Positions 8,064 through 17,584 are shown, numbered from the stretch's first letter. The stretch: 64,000 bases of DNA from JANQJA01 sp047947185 (GCA_047947185.1 CP170502.1:5208001-5272000), one strand, 5' to 3'. The notes: generated by a model not told the origin, from the letters alone. Made by a program: numbers and translations.

Positions 8064-9383
8064 CTACTGGGGTATACCCTTCAGCCGTATGTGGTCAATC
8101 AGGACGTCGCGTACCAGTTGACCCAGATCGCGAACCTGGACCTGGTCAGGGTATTTGCGTTTTGCCTGCGCCCCGACAAAGCTGTTGGTGCCGAAAGTGT
8201 AGGTGTCGTCCTCAATGATGGATTCCGTTCGGTAGTGTGATTCGCCGTCCATGTTTAGGATGGCCTTCAGCGTCACGCCATCGGTGGTAACGGTGACGAG
8301 CGTGTTGCCAAATGGTTCCAGGTTCCAGATGTTGCGGGCGGAGATTGGCCCCTTGCGGACGATGTCGCGAATGCCGCCCATATTGTAAAAGCCAAAGGGT
8401 GTGCCGGTTGCCTCGGCAAGGATTTTCTCCAGCCTGGGTTGCAACTCGGCTTTGGTGTAGTCGCGGGCTGAACTGGCGATACTGACATCAACCAGCTCCG
8501 AGACCCTGGATTCCCAACTGGTTACCAGAGCCGCAACGGCCGGATCACCTGCCGGCAGGTCGGCAGCCGGGATCAGTCGTCCGTTGAAGCGCTCGAGGCG
8601 ATTGGTTTCGGTGTCCACCACCATATCGAGGTAGCCGACGTGTGAACCGTAGTAGGCGGCCTGGACTACCCAGGTATCACCCACCTGGACGGGTGGTTCC
8701 ACCCTGGTGTGGGAGTGACCGCCAACAATAATATCGATGCCCGGCACCCGGGCGGCCAATTCCTTTTCTTCTTCATGACCGATATGGGTGAGCGCTACCA
8801 CCAGGTCCACCCTGGGCCTTACGGCGCGAACCAGTGCGGAGAGCGTGTAGAGCGGTGGCGCAAAGGTGATGCCTTCGTTACCGGTGGGTGTAATCATGTT
8901 GGGGGTGTAATCGGTGATCAGCCCAATGATTGCTACTGAAATACCGCCGACTTCCTGGATGAGCATGGGGGCATCACCAATCAGGCTGCCATCGGGTGCA
9001 AAAGCATTTGCTGCCAGCAATGGATAGTCGGCAATTTCCCTGAATTTTTCGATGCGCTCATAACCGTGATCGAACTCGTGGTTGCCCAGCACCGCGGCGT
9101 CGTAGCCCACAAGGTTCAGCACTTCAAATATGGGTGAGCCACGAAACATGGTTGAAACCGGCGTGCCGGAGATGCTGTCCCCTGCATTCAGCACCAGTAC
9201 GGCCGGGTTGGTCGCCCGGGTTGCCTTTACCAGGCTGGCAATCCGTGCGGCGCCGGCGTACTCGTTCTCCTCGGCAATGTGACCGTGGAAATCATTGGTG
9301 TGAATAATGACAAGCGGACGCAGGTCTGCGAGTGCCAGGATCGGCAGCAGCAGGAAGGCGAGGAGACAATAGCGGTGTTTCAT
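8064..9383 (-). CDS. Exported 5'-nucleotidase/metallophosphatase (UshA-like)
   Basis: A 439-residue protein with a clear signal peptide (MKHRYCLLAFLLLPILALA). The N-terminal phosphoesterase domain has HTNDFHGH, NAGDSISGTP, GNHEFDHG and GGHSHT, the standard 5'-nucleotidase set. The C-terminal domain from about residue 290 has the substrate-binding region with GGIRD and WNLEPFGNTLV. The expected role is periplasmic hydrolysis of nucleotides or related phosphate esters for scavenging. It is somewhat shorter than UshA (about 550 residues). Its start overlaps the upstream esterase stop by 4 bp, so the two form an operon. Confidence 0.88.
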   Translation of the reverse strand: MKHRYCLLAFLLLPILALADLRPLVIIHTNDFHGHIAEENEYAGAARIASLVKATRATNPAVLVLNAGDSISGTPVSTMFRGSPIFEVLNLVGYDAAVLGNHEFDHGYERIEKFREIADYPLLAANAFAPDGSLIGDAPMLIQEVGGISVAIIGLITDYTPNMITPTGNEGITFAPPLYTLSALVRAVRPRVDLVVALTHIGHEEEKELAARVPGIDIIVGGHSHTRVEPPVQVGDTWVVQAAYYGSHVGYLDMVVDTETNRLERFNGRLIPAADLPAGDPAVAALVTSWESRVSELVDVSIASSARDYTKAELQPRLEKILAEATGTPFGFYNMGGIRDIVRKGPISARNIWNLEPFGNTLVTVTTDGVTLKAILNMDGESHYRTESIIEDDTYTFGTNSFVGAQAKRKYPDQVQVRDLGQLVRDVLIDHIRLKGIPQ

Positions 9384-10474
9384 GAGGGTATAGCCAGTTT
9401 GTTGTTGAACCAGTGAATCAATGCCGGGTTTTCGCTACGCGCATAGGTGTGAGACAAACCTTCAATTTCCCGGAATTTCAGGTTGGCCCCTGCCTGCTCG
9501 AGTTCAGCCCGTGCCATGTAGGCGCTTTCGATGGGAAACATCCAGTCCCGGGTTCCATGGACCAGGTAAATGTCCCGGCCACTGGCAAAACGCAGGTTGC
9601 CCGACATGACAATTTCAGGATGCAGTACACCGGAAAACGGGGCCAGGTGGGTGAAGGGCGAGTCGGGTCGCAATCCGGCCAGCAGGCTGTAGGTGCCACC
9701 ATCCGACATCCCGGTCAGCAGGATATGGGATTCGTCGATCAGCCAGTGTGATCGCACCAGATCGAGGACCGACAGCAGGGCAGGCAGGTCATGTTCCTCA
9801 CCCATCAGTGACCAGGTGTCCTGCTGCGAGGTGGGGGCGAGTACAATAAACCCCCGGGTCCTGGCTTCCCGCAGCCATGACCAGAGAAAGTCAGCACCAT
9901 GGCCCGTGCCACCGTGCAGCGCAATCACCAGCGATGCCGGCCTGTCGAGGTCCAGGTTCTCCGGCACGTAGAGGCTGAAGCCGCCACGTTCGTCCAGGCT
10001 GTTGCTGGCGTGATGCAGGCCAACCTGCTCGCGCCTTGCACCTTCGCCCAGGGCTTTGATCAGGTTCGTGTTCGACCTGGCCGCGGGTTCCAGGAAAAAC
10101 TGGCTGACCGGGGACATGAAAGGTGACAGCGGATAGATGCTGCTCTGGGCTTTTCGCATGGCACGCATGGCGCGCATGACCATACCAAAACCCTCGGCGT
10201 GCTTGCGGATATTTTCTGCGCCGCGTAGCGCGTAGGTGCAACTCTCGCTGATATAGCCACAGAGCTCGGCCAGGTCTTCCGGCACTGCAACCGCAGAAAA
10301 TTCGAGGGCCGCGTTGGCAAGCTCACTGGCGTTTGGGGCCAGCAGTTCGGCAAAGGTCTGGTATTCACCCTGGGGCACCCGCTCCTGGAGCTGTTCGAAT
10401 ATCTCAAGCGTACCCAGCAGTTTTGGCACCACGTCGGTGATCGCGTCGAGAAGCGGATCCTTGTCGTCTGCCAT
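9380..10474 (-). CDS. Alpha/beta hydrolase, PHB-depolymerase/dienelactone hydrolase-like
   Basis: The frame is open from 10558, but the ATG at 10474 (MADDKDPLLDAI) gives a natural N-terminus and clears the divergent gene. It is 364 residues long. The first 150 are helical with no clear relative. The remainder is an alpha/beta hydrolase with the oxyanion stretch ALHGGTGHGADF, the nucleophile elbow GMSDGG and a late His in EGLSHTYAR. This resembles carboxylesterases of the polyhydroxybutyrate depolymerase group. No signal peptide is seen, so it is probably cytoplasmic. It is translationally coupled to the nucleotidase gene. The substrate is unknown. Confidence 0.75.
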   Translation of the reverse strand: MADDKDPLLDAITDVVPKLLGTLEIFEQLQERVPQGEYQTFAELLAPNASELANAALEFSAVAVPEDLAELCGYISESCTYALRGAENIRKHAEGFGMVMRAMRAMRKAQSSIYPLSPFMSPVSQFFLEPAARSNTNLIKALGEGARREQVGLHHASNSLDERGGFSLYVPENLDLDRPASLVIALHGGTGHGADFLWSWLREARTRGFIVLAPTSQQDTWSLMGEEHDLPALLSVLDLVRSHWLIDESHILLTGMSDGGTYSLLAGLRPDSPFTHLAPFSGVLHPEIVMSGNLRFASGRDIYLVHGTRDWMFPIESAYMARAELEQAGANLKFREIEGLSHTYARSENPALIHWFNNKLAIPS

Positions 10475-10502
10475 TGTGATATCGTGATTTCGAAATGCAA
10501 TT

Positions 10503-11174
10503 TTGACTATACGGAAATTTGTGGACAACTTCACCAGCCATGTCCCGCCACCCTGCACCGAGGAAATAGGGATCGTGTATGACGATGATCACCTTGTGGT
10601 GGTGGTTAAGCCCTCGGGCCTTCTGTCGGTTCCCGGACGGTATGTAAAGGACTGCGTGACCCGGCGGCTGGTGTTCGACTACGCTGACGTGGACATAGTG
10701 CACCGACTGGATCTGGATACCTCCGGCCTCATGGTGTTGGCACGCGGTAAACCGGCAGCGCGGGAGCTGTCACGACAGTTCCGTGAGCGACAGGTGGGCA
10801 AGGAATACACGGCCCTTGTCTGGGGACCGGTGCAGGAAGTTCACGGGACCATTAACCTGCCCCTGGGGCCTGATCCGGTAGCGCGACCCCGGCACCGGGT
10901 GGATCCGGCGGGTAAATCAGCGGTGACGCATTTTGAGGTAGAGGAGCGCTCAACGGCCTTCTCGCGGCTTCGCCTTGTGCCGGTCACGGGACGCAGCCAC
11001 CAGTTGCGCGTTCATCTTGCGCATCTGGGGCATCCGATCCTGGGGTGTGACCTGTATGCTCATCCGGCGGCTTTTGCCGCAGCACCGCGCCTGATGTTGC
11101 ATGCGAGCCGGCTTTCGTTCAGTCATCCGGTGACCGGGCGCCGCCTGTCGTTTGAGAATACTGCTCCCTTCTAG
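10503..11174 (+). CDS. RluA-family RNA pseudouridine synthase
   Basis: A 223-residue protein of RluA size. The catalytic motif HRLDLDTSG, with the active-site Asp, is present around residue 73. It is preceded by DDDHLVVVVKPSGLLSVPG, characteristic of the family, and followed by VPVTGRSHQLRVHLAHLGHPILGCDLY. It isomerises a specific uridine in tRNA or rRNA. Both TTG (10503) and an in-frame GTG (10521) are possible starts, and no strong ribosome-binding site decides. There is no S4 domain, which is like RluA (23S U746 and tRNA U32) rather than RluC/D. Confidence 0.88.
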   Translation: MTIRKFVDNFTSHVPPPCTEEIGIVYDDDHLVVVVKPSGLLSVPGRYVKDCVTRRLVFDYADVDIVHRLDLDTSGLMVLARGKPAARELSRQFRERQVGKEYTALVWGPVQEVHGTINLPLGPDPVARPRHRVDPAGKSAVTHFEVEERSTAFSRLRLVPVTGRSHQLRVHLAHLGHPILGCDLYAHPAAFAAAPRLMLHASRLSFSHPVTGRRLSFENTAPF

Positions 11175-11240
11175 CCTGGCGTCGTGTCTACCTCAGGCGT
11201 TCAGGATCGGGGCAAAACATGACAGGCTGCCAGGCGGCCG

Positions 11241-13361
11241 CTAACGACCCAGTTTCTTGCGCCGGTTCTGGACGTAGTCAACCAGGATGTACTCACCCAG
11301 GTTGTGTGGTTCGGTGTAGAAGACGCGGCCACCGTTTATTTTGGTCATCTGTTCCACAAAAGCCTTCAGGTAGTAGCTCTGGTCCAGCATGAAGGTATTG
11401 ATGGTAATACCCTTGGTGGTACAACTCCTGATGGCCCGCAGGGTCCTGGAGATGGTTGCCGGTGTGGGTGGATAGGCAAAAACCGGCCGGCCCTCCTCAA
11501 GGTGTGCCGTGGGCTCGCCATCGGTAATCATGATGATCTGTTTGGTACCCTGCTGGTGTTTGGCAAGCAGCTTTTCCGCGAGGATCAGGGCGTGCTGCAT
11601 GTTGGTTCCCAGCAGGTAGTCGTCGTACTGCAGGTAGGGCAGGTCGTGTGCCTTGATCTCCTTGGCATAAGCCGAGAAGCCCAGCACATAGAGCGAATCC
11701 CGGGGATAGGCGCTGGAGATCAGGTTGTGCAGCGCCATGGCCACCTTTTTCGCTGACTGGAAAGAACCGCGCAAAGCCATGGACCAGGACAGATCAACCA
11801 TCAGCACCGTTGCCGTCTGGGTAATCAGTTCGCTGCGGTAGATCTCGAAATCCTCCATGCGCAGGCGAACCGGTGCACCCGGGCCATCGCGATCAATGGC
11901 ATTGCGCAGGGTGCGTGGCATGTGCAGGTGAAAGGGGTCACCAAACTCGTAGGGTTTCGACTCCTCGATACGTTCGCCGAACCGGCCTTCCTCTGGCACA
12001 GCGTGATTGCCGAGGGACTGCTTTTTCAGGCGCTGGTAGATTTCACCCAGTGCCTTCTGCCCCAGGGATCGCGTACCACGGGGTGTCAGCTCCCACTTGT
12101 TGCCGTCCTTGCGCACGTAGCCCGCTTTCTCCAGCACCTCAAGGAGCTTTTTCATTTCCTCCAGGTTCTCTGCTGCTTCTTTGCCCAGCAGTTCCTCCAC
12201 CCGCTCGGCGTCGATGGAATCCACCTTGCCATCGTATTGGGCGCGCTGCATCTGCTGTTCCAGTTCATCAAGCTGCTGCATCTCCCGCATCAGTTCCATG
12301 GCAGCCTGCAGGTCAATTTCCTGGTCACCGGAGAAGTCGTAGCGTTTGCCCTGGGGGTTCAGGAAATCCATTTCCTTGGCCAGTTTGGCAAGCTCCGCGT
12401 TCAGTTCAGGATCGCCAAACTTGTCACTCATCATGTCCTGTAGCTGCTGCTGCTGTTCCGGCGACATGGAGTTGAACAGGGACTGGGTGGCGGCCATCTG
12501 CTGCTGCATCTGGGCAAGCAGTTCGTCAAGGGACCGGGGCGGATTGTCGCCAAACATGTCGCCATACTTCTGCATGAATTCATCAAACCCGGGATCTTCG
12601 CCGGCAATCTTCTTGACCAGCATCTCGTTGAGATCCCTGACCATGTCTTTCATGCGATCGATATCACCCTGGGACATGTTGTTGACCATGTTTTCGACAT
12701 CGCGGAAGAAAGACTGGGTCATCGACTTGCGCAGTTGGTCAATCAGCTTGAGAAACTTCTTCTGGGCATCAGCGTTAAGGAATTCATAGTCCTGCAGCGA
12801 GCGCACCTTGCCCGCAGCATCATCGGGCAGGTTGTTGATGAAATCCCGGTTCTGCTTGCCAATATCGCCAAGGAGCTTGTCCGAGAAATTCTGTGGTGTG
12901 TCCGCGTCCGGGTCAGACCCGGGTTCCCGGTTCAGGTCTTTCATCAGGTCATCCATGAATTTCCTGGATTCACCCTCAGCCTGGTCCCTGTTCATCCATT
13001 CATCAATGGTCTGTCTTTCCATGTCGAGGATCTCATCAAGCTGCCGCTTGATGTCTTCCATCACACTGCCCATGTCGAACCGCTCAAGGCGCTGGTTTCG
13101 CTGGTCCTTGAGCTGCCGCAACATGTCGCGCAGCCCGCGAATGTAGTTGCCGTCGTTGCTGTCCATGCCACGCTGCATGAGGTAACGCATGGCCTGCTGC
13201 AGGTCACCAAACTCCATCAGGTCCTCGGAAAGTGCGCTCAGGATCTCATCGGGATCAAGTTCGGCCTTCTGGGAGCCGTCCCATTCCGAATAGCGGTTGA
13301 GCGACGTCGGTCGCCGCGCCTGTGGTTTTTTCTCGGGTTGGGATCGGTCTGATTCTGACAT
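11241..13361 (-). CDS. VWA-domain protein partnered with MoxR-like ATPase
   Basis: A 706-residue protein. The C-terminal 200 residues are a von Willebrand A domain with the MIDAS motif VDLSWSM around residue 525 and MITDGEP further on, so it should bind a divalent metal. The preceding 500 residues are very charged and helical, with Met/Gln-rich stretches (for example MRYLMQRGMD and LLAQMQQQM). The gene lies 11 bp downstream of a MoxR-like AAA+ ATPase. Such pairs usually act as chaperones in maturation of metal centres or complexes. The target is unknown. Confidence 0.82.
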   Translation of the reverse strand: MSESDRSQPEKKPQARRPTSLNRYSEWDGSQKAELDPDEILSALSEDLMEFGDLQQAMRYLMQRGMDSNDGNYIRGLRDMLRQLKDQRNQRLERFDMGSVMEDIKRQLDEILDMERQTIDEWMNRDQAEGESRKFMDDLMKDLNREPGSDPDADTPQNFSDKLLGDIGKQNRDFINNLPDDAAGKVRSLQDYEFLNADAQKKFLKLIDQLRKSMTQSFFRDVENMVNNMSQGDIDRMKDMVRDLNEMLVKKIAGEDPGFDEFMQKYGDMFGDNPPRSLDELLAQMQQQMAATQSLFNSMSPEQQQQLQDMMSDKFGDPELNAELAKLAKEMDFLNPQGKRYDFSGDQEIDLQAAMELMREMQQLDELEQQMQRAQYDGKVDSIDAERVEELLGKEAAENLEEMKKLLEVLEKAGYVRKDGNKWELTPRGTRSLGQKALGEIYQRLKKQSLGNHAVPEEGRFGERIEESKPYEFGDPFHLHMPRTLRNAIDRDGPGAPVRLRMEDFEIYRSELITQTATVLMVDLSWSMALRGSFQSAKKVAMALHNLISSAYPRDSLYVLGFSAYAKEIKAHDLPYLQYDDYLLGTNMQHALILAEKLLAKHQQGTKQIIMITDGEPTAHLEEGRPVFAYPPTPATISRTLRAIRSCTTKGITINTFMLDQSYYLKAFVEQMTKINGGRVFYTEPHNLGEYILVDYVQNRRKKLGR

Positions 13362-13372
13362 GGTCGTTATCT

Positions 13373-14773
13373 TTAGCCCCGGTAGGTTGATCTGCCGTTC
13401 ACACGGTCCTTGTTCAACAGTTGATTCAGGTGCAGTCCTTCGAGTATCAGTTCCGCGGCAGAAGCGCGCAGCGCCTCATTTCCGGAACCGGCCAGTTTAC
13501 TGACCGCAGCCTCCATGCCATCGATCTTCCGGATAATGGGCAGGTAGTCAGCAGAGGGGACTGACTCACCCGTGGTCACGTGAATGCCGTCAGCAAAAGC
13601 CAGGGCCAGCGTTTCCATTTCCTCAGCGTCGGTAAAGCGGGAGAACACCGACTTGACGGCGTCATTGACCAGCTTGTCGATGATCCGGTCTTCGCGCCCT
13701 TCCTCCATGGCCTCAAATTCCACCTTGCCCTGCAGCGAAGGCAGGATGAATGGCAAATCCGATATCCGCGGTACTATGTCCTGTTCGCCACAGCGGATCG
13801 CCCGGCGCAGGGCATTGGCAATCAGCGCCTCGTAGTTGGCGACTGAAGCCCGCACAGACACACCACTGCGCTGGTTGATATCCGGCGATTTTCGTGCGAG
13901 CTGGGTAATCTCCGCGATAATCTGCTGCATGAAAGAAGGCACGTTTTCGCGGTACTCGCCGAGCGCCATTCTGGCCTGCTCCTGCTCCATGATGGTAATT
14001 TCCTCGAGCACGGACTCAGGGTAGTGGGTCCTGATCTGGGAGCCGTAGCGGTCCTTGAGCGGCGTGATGATGCGTCCCCGGTTGGTATAGTCCTCGGGGT
14101 TTGCAGTGGCCACAATCAGGATGTCGAGATCAAGACGTACCTTGTGACCGCGAATCTGGATGTCCCTTTCTTCCATCACGTTCAAGAGGCCAACCTGTAT
14201 GCGCTCGGCCAGGTCGGGCAATTCGTTGATGGCAAAGATGCCCCGGTTGGTGTGGGGCACCAGGCCAAAGTGCAGCGCTTCCTCATCCGAGAGATAGCGT
14301 CCCTCGGCAATCTTGATGGGGTCCACCTCACCAATCAGGTCTGCAATGGTGATGTCGGGCGTTGCCAGTTTTTCGCCGTAGCGGGCGTCGCGGTGCAGCC
14401 AGCGAATGGGTGTTGCATCACCTTTTTCCGCAACCAGTTTCTTGCCCTGGGCACTGATGGGATTAAACGGGTTCTCCGGGATTTCCACCGTGTCCAGGAT
14501 AGGCGTCCATTCATCCAGCAATGATGTCAGGCTGCGGATAATGCGGGATTTCGCCTGGCCGCGTTCGCCCAGCAGAATGATGTCCTGGCCCGACAGCACC
14601 GCGTTTTCCAACTGGGGGATGACGCTGTCGTCATAACCAATAATGCCCGGGAATACGTCCTCACCCGCGCTAAGCTTTTTCATCAGGTTCTGACGCATCT
14701 CCTCCCGTACAGGCAGAACCTGGATTCCGCTGGCGCGCAGTTCGCCGAGGGTTTTCAGTTGGGTATTGGTCAC
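13373..14773 (-). CDS. MoxR/magnesium-chelatase-like AAA+ ATPase
   Basis: A 466-residue AAA+ protein related to magnesium chelatase subunit I. The nucleotide-binding loop reads LLGERGQAKSR (Ala where Walker A normally has Gly before Lys) and the Walker B position reads GIFAINELPDL (Asn in place of the usual first Asp, Glu kept). Sensor 1 is in LIVATANPEDYTNRG and an arginine-finger region is in TPLKDRYGSQIRTHYP. Residue spacing is otherwise typical, so it is likely active. It is the first gene of a two-gene operon with the VWA protein and is probably an ATP-driven remodelling partner of it. Confidence 0.85.
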   Translation of the reverse strand: MTNTQLKTLGELRASGIQVLPVREEMRQNLMKKLSAGEDVFPGIIGYDDSVIPQLENAVLSGQDIILLGERGQAKSRIIRSLTSLLDEWTPILDTVEIPENPFNPISAQGKKLVAEKGDATPIRWLHRDARYGEKLATPDITIADLIGEVDPIKIAEGRYLSDEEALHFGLVPHTNRGIFAINELPDLAERIQVGLLNVMEERDIQIRGHKVRLDLDILIVATANPEDYTNRGRIITPLKDRYGSQIRTHYPESVLEEITIMEQEQARMALGEYRENVPSFMQQIIAEITQLARKSPDINQRSGVSVRASVANYEALIANALRRAIRCGEQDIVPRISDLPFILPSLQGKVEFEAMEEGREDRIIDKLVNDAVKSVFSRFTDAEEMETLALAFADGIHVTTGESVPSADYLPIIRKIDGMEAAVSKLAGSGNEALRASAAELILEGLHLNQLLNKDRVNGRSTYRG

Positions 14774-14788
14774 AGCCTTCTCCTCACT

Positions 14789-14816
14789 TTGACATCAAGG
14801 TGCAATACCATATAAA
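14789..14816 (+). promoter_or_regulatory. Sigma70 promoter of the 14.9-17.5 kb operon
   Basis: TTGACA (14789-14794, exact consensus -35), a 16-bp spacer and TATAAA (14811-14816, one mismatch from the consensus -10) point towards the GTG at 14925. The predicted leader is about 100 nt. A ribosome-binding site, GGAAGA, lies 5 nt before that GTG. Confidence 0.65.
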
Positions 14817-14924
14817 CAGGTTGCGAGGCGACCATGCAAGGGGTAATTGGGTGCCTTGTTTCGGTGCATTGCGACCTGCGCTGGTGCTCTGCAATAATGT
14901 TTTTTTCACCACCGGAAGAATGCC

Positions 14925-16022
14925 GTGATTACCAAGGGCGATGACTACCCGCTGCACCAGACACCTGAACCCGTGGCATTTACCGGTGCCAACCGCAACT
15001 TTTACGATCGGTTCTTTTTTAACGGCTACGACAGGTCGGGGGAGGTGTGTTTTGCGCTCGCCATGGGAATCTACCCTTATGTGAACGTGCTTGATGGTGC
15101 CTTCTCGGTGGTGCTGGATGGCGTCCAGCACAATGTCTATGGTTCAAGAATCATGCACATGGAGCGTCTGGACACCAGCGTTGGTCCGGTCGCGGTCTCC
15201 ATTGAAAAACCGCTGGAAGTGTTAAGGGTAACCTGTGATGACCCCGCCAACGGTATCAGGGCTGACCTGACGTTTACCGCCCGCACGCTGCCGCACGAGG
15301 AGCCCAGGTTTACCCGCCGGACAGGCACCCAGATCATGATGGATGTCACGCGGATGACACAGTTTGGTACCTGGTCCGGCTGGCTCGAGGTCAAGGGGCG
15401 CCGGATCGACGTTACGCCGGCTGAATATCGTGGCTGTCGTGATCGCAGCTGGGGGATCAGGGGTATTGGCCAGGGAGACCAGCAGCCAAATCCCTACGCC
15501 ATGAAACCGCAGTTCTACTGGCTCTGGGCGCCGCTGAATTTTGAGAATTTTGCGACCCATTTTTTTGTCAACGAGGATGAGCGGGGTGAGGCCTGGAACA
15601 GCAATGGCCTGGTGCTCCCTTTGCTTGGTGGTGACCCGGTGCCAACCGCCCGGGACTGGCAATGTGACATGACCTTCAGGTCCGGTACCCGGCATGCGGC
15701 GCGGGCAGAAGTGCGTTTTGCCATGGCAGAAGGGCCGGACTGGCACTTTGTGCTGACGCCGCGCTGGCACTTCTACATGCGGGGTATCGGCTATACCCAT
15801 CCACACTGGAAACACGGCAGTTATCACGGTGAACTGGAAACCGGGTATGACGAGTTTGCGGTTCTGGACGTTGACCCCAAAGATATCCACATACAGGCCA
15901 TGTGTGACGTTGAACTTAAGGTTGGCAAGACGAGCCACCGGGGGCAGGGTGTGCTGGAGCAGTTGATTATGGGGCCACACGCGCCCAGTGGTTTTGTCGA
16001 TACGCTGGATATGGCACCTTGA
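14925..16022 (+). CDS. Unknown protein, DUF7064/7065-like
   Basis: A 365-residue protein starting at GTG, with GGAAGA just upstream. It is rich in aromatic residues and beta-prone segments, with no signal peptide or membrane helix. Visible landmarks are NGYDRSGEVCFALAMGIYPY near the start, GCRDRSWGIRG around residue 170, and FYWLWAPLNFENFATHFF. The pattern recalls the DUF7064/DUF7065 group, beta-barrel proteins distantly like hydroxyneurosporene synthase, which often sit beside APH-type kinases. Its stop overlaps the kinase start by 3 bp, so the two probably work on one pathway. The family assignment is from memory and uncertain. Confidence 0.6.
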   Translation: MITKGDDYPLHQTPEPVAFTGANRNFYDRFFFNGYDRSGEVCFALAMGIYPYVNVLDGAFSVVLDGVQHNVYGSRIMHMERLDTSVGPVAVSIEKPLEVLRVTCDDPANGIRADLTFTARTLPHEEPRFTRRTGTQIMMDVTRMTQFGTWSGWLEVKGRRIDVTPAEYRGCRDRSWGIRGIGQGDQQPNPYAMKPQFYWLWAPLNFENFATHFFVNEDERGEAWNSNGLVLPLLGGDPVPTARDWQCDMTFRSGTRHAARAEVRFAMAEGPDWHFVLTPRWHFYMRGIGYTHPHWKHGSYHGELETGYDEFAVLDVDPKDIHIQAMCDVELKVGKTSHRGQGVLEQLIMGPHAPSGFVDTLDMAP

Positions 16023-17041
16023 CTGATGCCCTCTCCATCGCAGAGGTTACGACCACCCTGGCAAGATTCCTGTCCGAGCGGTGGGGTGAACCGGTTAGCG
16101 TTGACGGTGTTGAGAAAATATTTGGTGGTGCCTCGCGCGAGACCTTCCGGCTCAATGCCCGCAGGCGTGGCGGTTCACAGGGCCTGATCCTGCGGCGGGA
16201 CCCGCCGTCAAGCCTGATCGATACGGAGCGCAAGCTGGAATACGGTGCCTACTGTGCAATTTATCCCACCGGCATTCCTGTCCCCGAACCCCTTTTCCTG
16301 GAAGATGACCCGTCCTGGCTGGGCCAGCCTTTCAGCATCATGGCTGAAATTGCTGGCGCGAAAACTGACGTCAGCACGCTTGATAAAGCTGAACGGGAAC
16401 AGCTTGGGCGTGAAAAATGGACGCTGCTGGGCAGGCTCGCAACCCTTGATCCGGTGGCCCTGGGATTTCCGGCCCTGACCAAACTGCCGTTGGCGGATGA
16501 ATGTGCGCTGCGGGAACTGGACTACTGGGCCGGCGTTATCGAGAGTGACCAGATGGAGCCCCAGCCTATCGCCAGCGCGGCCATCCGTTGGCTCAGGCGC
16601 AACCTGCCGCCGCCCGCCCGGGCCGTGTGTGTGGTGCATGGTGATTACCGGACCGGCAACTTTTTGTACGTGCCGGGTGTGGGCATCAAGGGAATCCTGG
16701 ACTGGGAAATGTGCCACCTGGGGGACCCGCTTGAAGACCTGGCCTGGTCACTGGATCCACTCTGGTGTTGGGGTGAACCCACCCTGGCAGGGCGGCTTCT
16801 GCCAGTGAATGAAGCCATTGCCGCCTGGTCTGCGGCAAGCGGTTTTGAGGTGGACGAGCAGGCGTTCCGCTGGTGGCGCATATTCGCTTCACTGAAAGCC
16901 CTGGCAATCTGGATTTCTTCCTGTGAGGATTTTCACCGGGGCGCGTCCAAAGATGCCATTCTCGCTTACGCGGGCTGGGTGATGAGTGCCCGCCAGAACC
17001 GGATCCTGCTGGACTACCTGAACCCGGAGCCGTCCTTATGA
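16019..17041 (+). CDS. Aminoglycoside-phosphotransferase-type kinase (APH/ECD family)
   Basis: A 340-residue protein starting at TTG, overlapping the upstream stop. The kinase catalytic loop is CVVHGDYRTGNFLY (HGDxxxxN) near residue 207, and the metal-binding Asp is in GILDWEMCHLGDPLEDLAW. The N-terminal lobe has EKIFGGASRETFRL, a glycine-rich loop typical of the phosphotransferase family found next to acyl-CoA dehydrogenases (ACAD10-like). In such contexts the substrate is usually a hydroxyacyl-CoA or alcohol rather than an antibiotic. The small gene after it overlaps by 4 bp, making a tight three-gene operon. Confidence 0.82.
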   Translation: MTDALSIAEVTTTLARFLSERWGEPVSVDGVEKIFGGASRETFRLNARRRGGSQGLILRRDPPSSLIDTERKLEYGAYCAIYPTGIPVPEPLFLEDDPSWLGQPFSIMAEIAGAKTDVSTLDKAEREQLGREKWTLLGRLATLDPVALGFPALTKLPLADECALRELDYWAGVIESDQMEPQPIASAAIRWLRRNLPPPARAVCVVHGDYRTGNFLYVPGVGIKGILDWEMCHLGDPLEDLAWSLDPLWCWGEPTLAGRLLPVNEAIAAWSAASGFEVDEQAFRWWRIFASLKALAIWISSCEDFHRGASKDAILAYAGWVMSARQNRILLDYLNPEPSL

Positions 17042-17454
17042 TCCCGCGACCTGACGCCGCCCTGCGCATGCTTGCGCAGCGTGTCCTGAAGACGCTCCTG
17101 CCCGACCTGGGTTCGGCTTATGCAAGGTCCGATGGTGGCATGACAGCCATGCTGCTGGGCTACCTTGCCGGTGAGATGGAGTCGGGCATCAGCCGCCGCC
17201 TTGCGGATATCAGTGAGATGCGGCAGATTCTCGCGCTGGCCCGGGAAGCAGGTTTGGCGATGGTGGACCCGGACCCGGACGAGCCGGCGGCGCTGACCCT
17301 GTCCGCTGTTAATGCCTGCCATGGTGAGCTGACCGTTGCGCTGATTTCCCTGCAGGCTGCGCTTGAAACAGATCCCTGTCCTGCACCGGACATCCATGCC
17401 GCTATCTGGCGTTACCTTGACAGGCATAGCCGCCGTCACCAATTGGATCAGTAG
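17038..17454 (+). CDS. Small unknown protein coupled to APH-type kinase
   Basis: A 138-residue, mostly helical protein with no motif I recognise. Its ATG overlaps the kinase stop by 4 bp. It contains MTAMLLGYLAGEMESGISRRLADI and a second helical block LSAVNACHGELTVALISL. It is rich in Leu and Ala with few Cys. Conserved overlap with the kinase suggests an accessory subunit, which is inference. Small helical ORFs of this kind after APH-type kinases are familiar from other proteobacteria, but no function is known to me. Confidence 0.65.
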   Translation: MIPRPDAALRMLAQRVLKTLLPDLGSAYARSDGGMTAMLLGYLAGEMESGISRRLADISEMRQILALAREAGLAMVDPDPDEPAALTLSAVNACHGELTVALISLQAALETDPCPAPDIHAAIWRYLDRHSRRHQLDQ

Positions 17455-17584
17455 CCAGATGTGAACCTGACCCTGTTTGCAGCAATAGAGTCAATGTTTG
17501 GTGTTGGGATATTGCTTGCAGGTGCAGATTCCTGCCGTCGACCATGAACGGGGTTGAAACTGTCCGATTTTCCATGCGCCTGAT

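Noticed and set aside
16019..17041. Aminoglycoside resistance gene
   Set aside because: The kinase has the APH catalytic loop but is embedded in a metabolic operon with unknown proteins and has no mobile-element context, so a resistance role is not supported.
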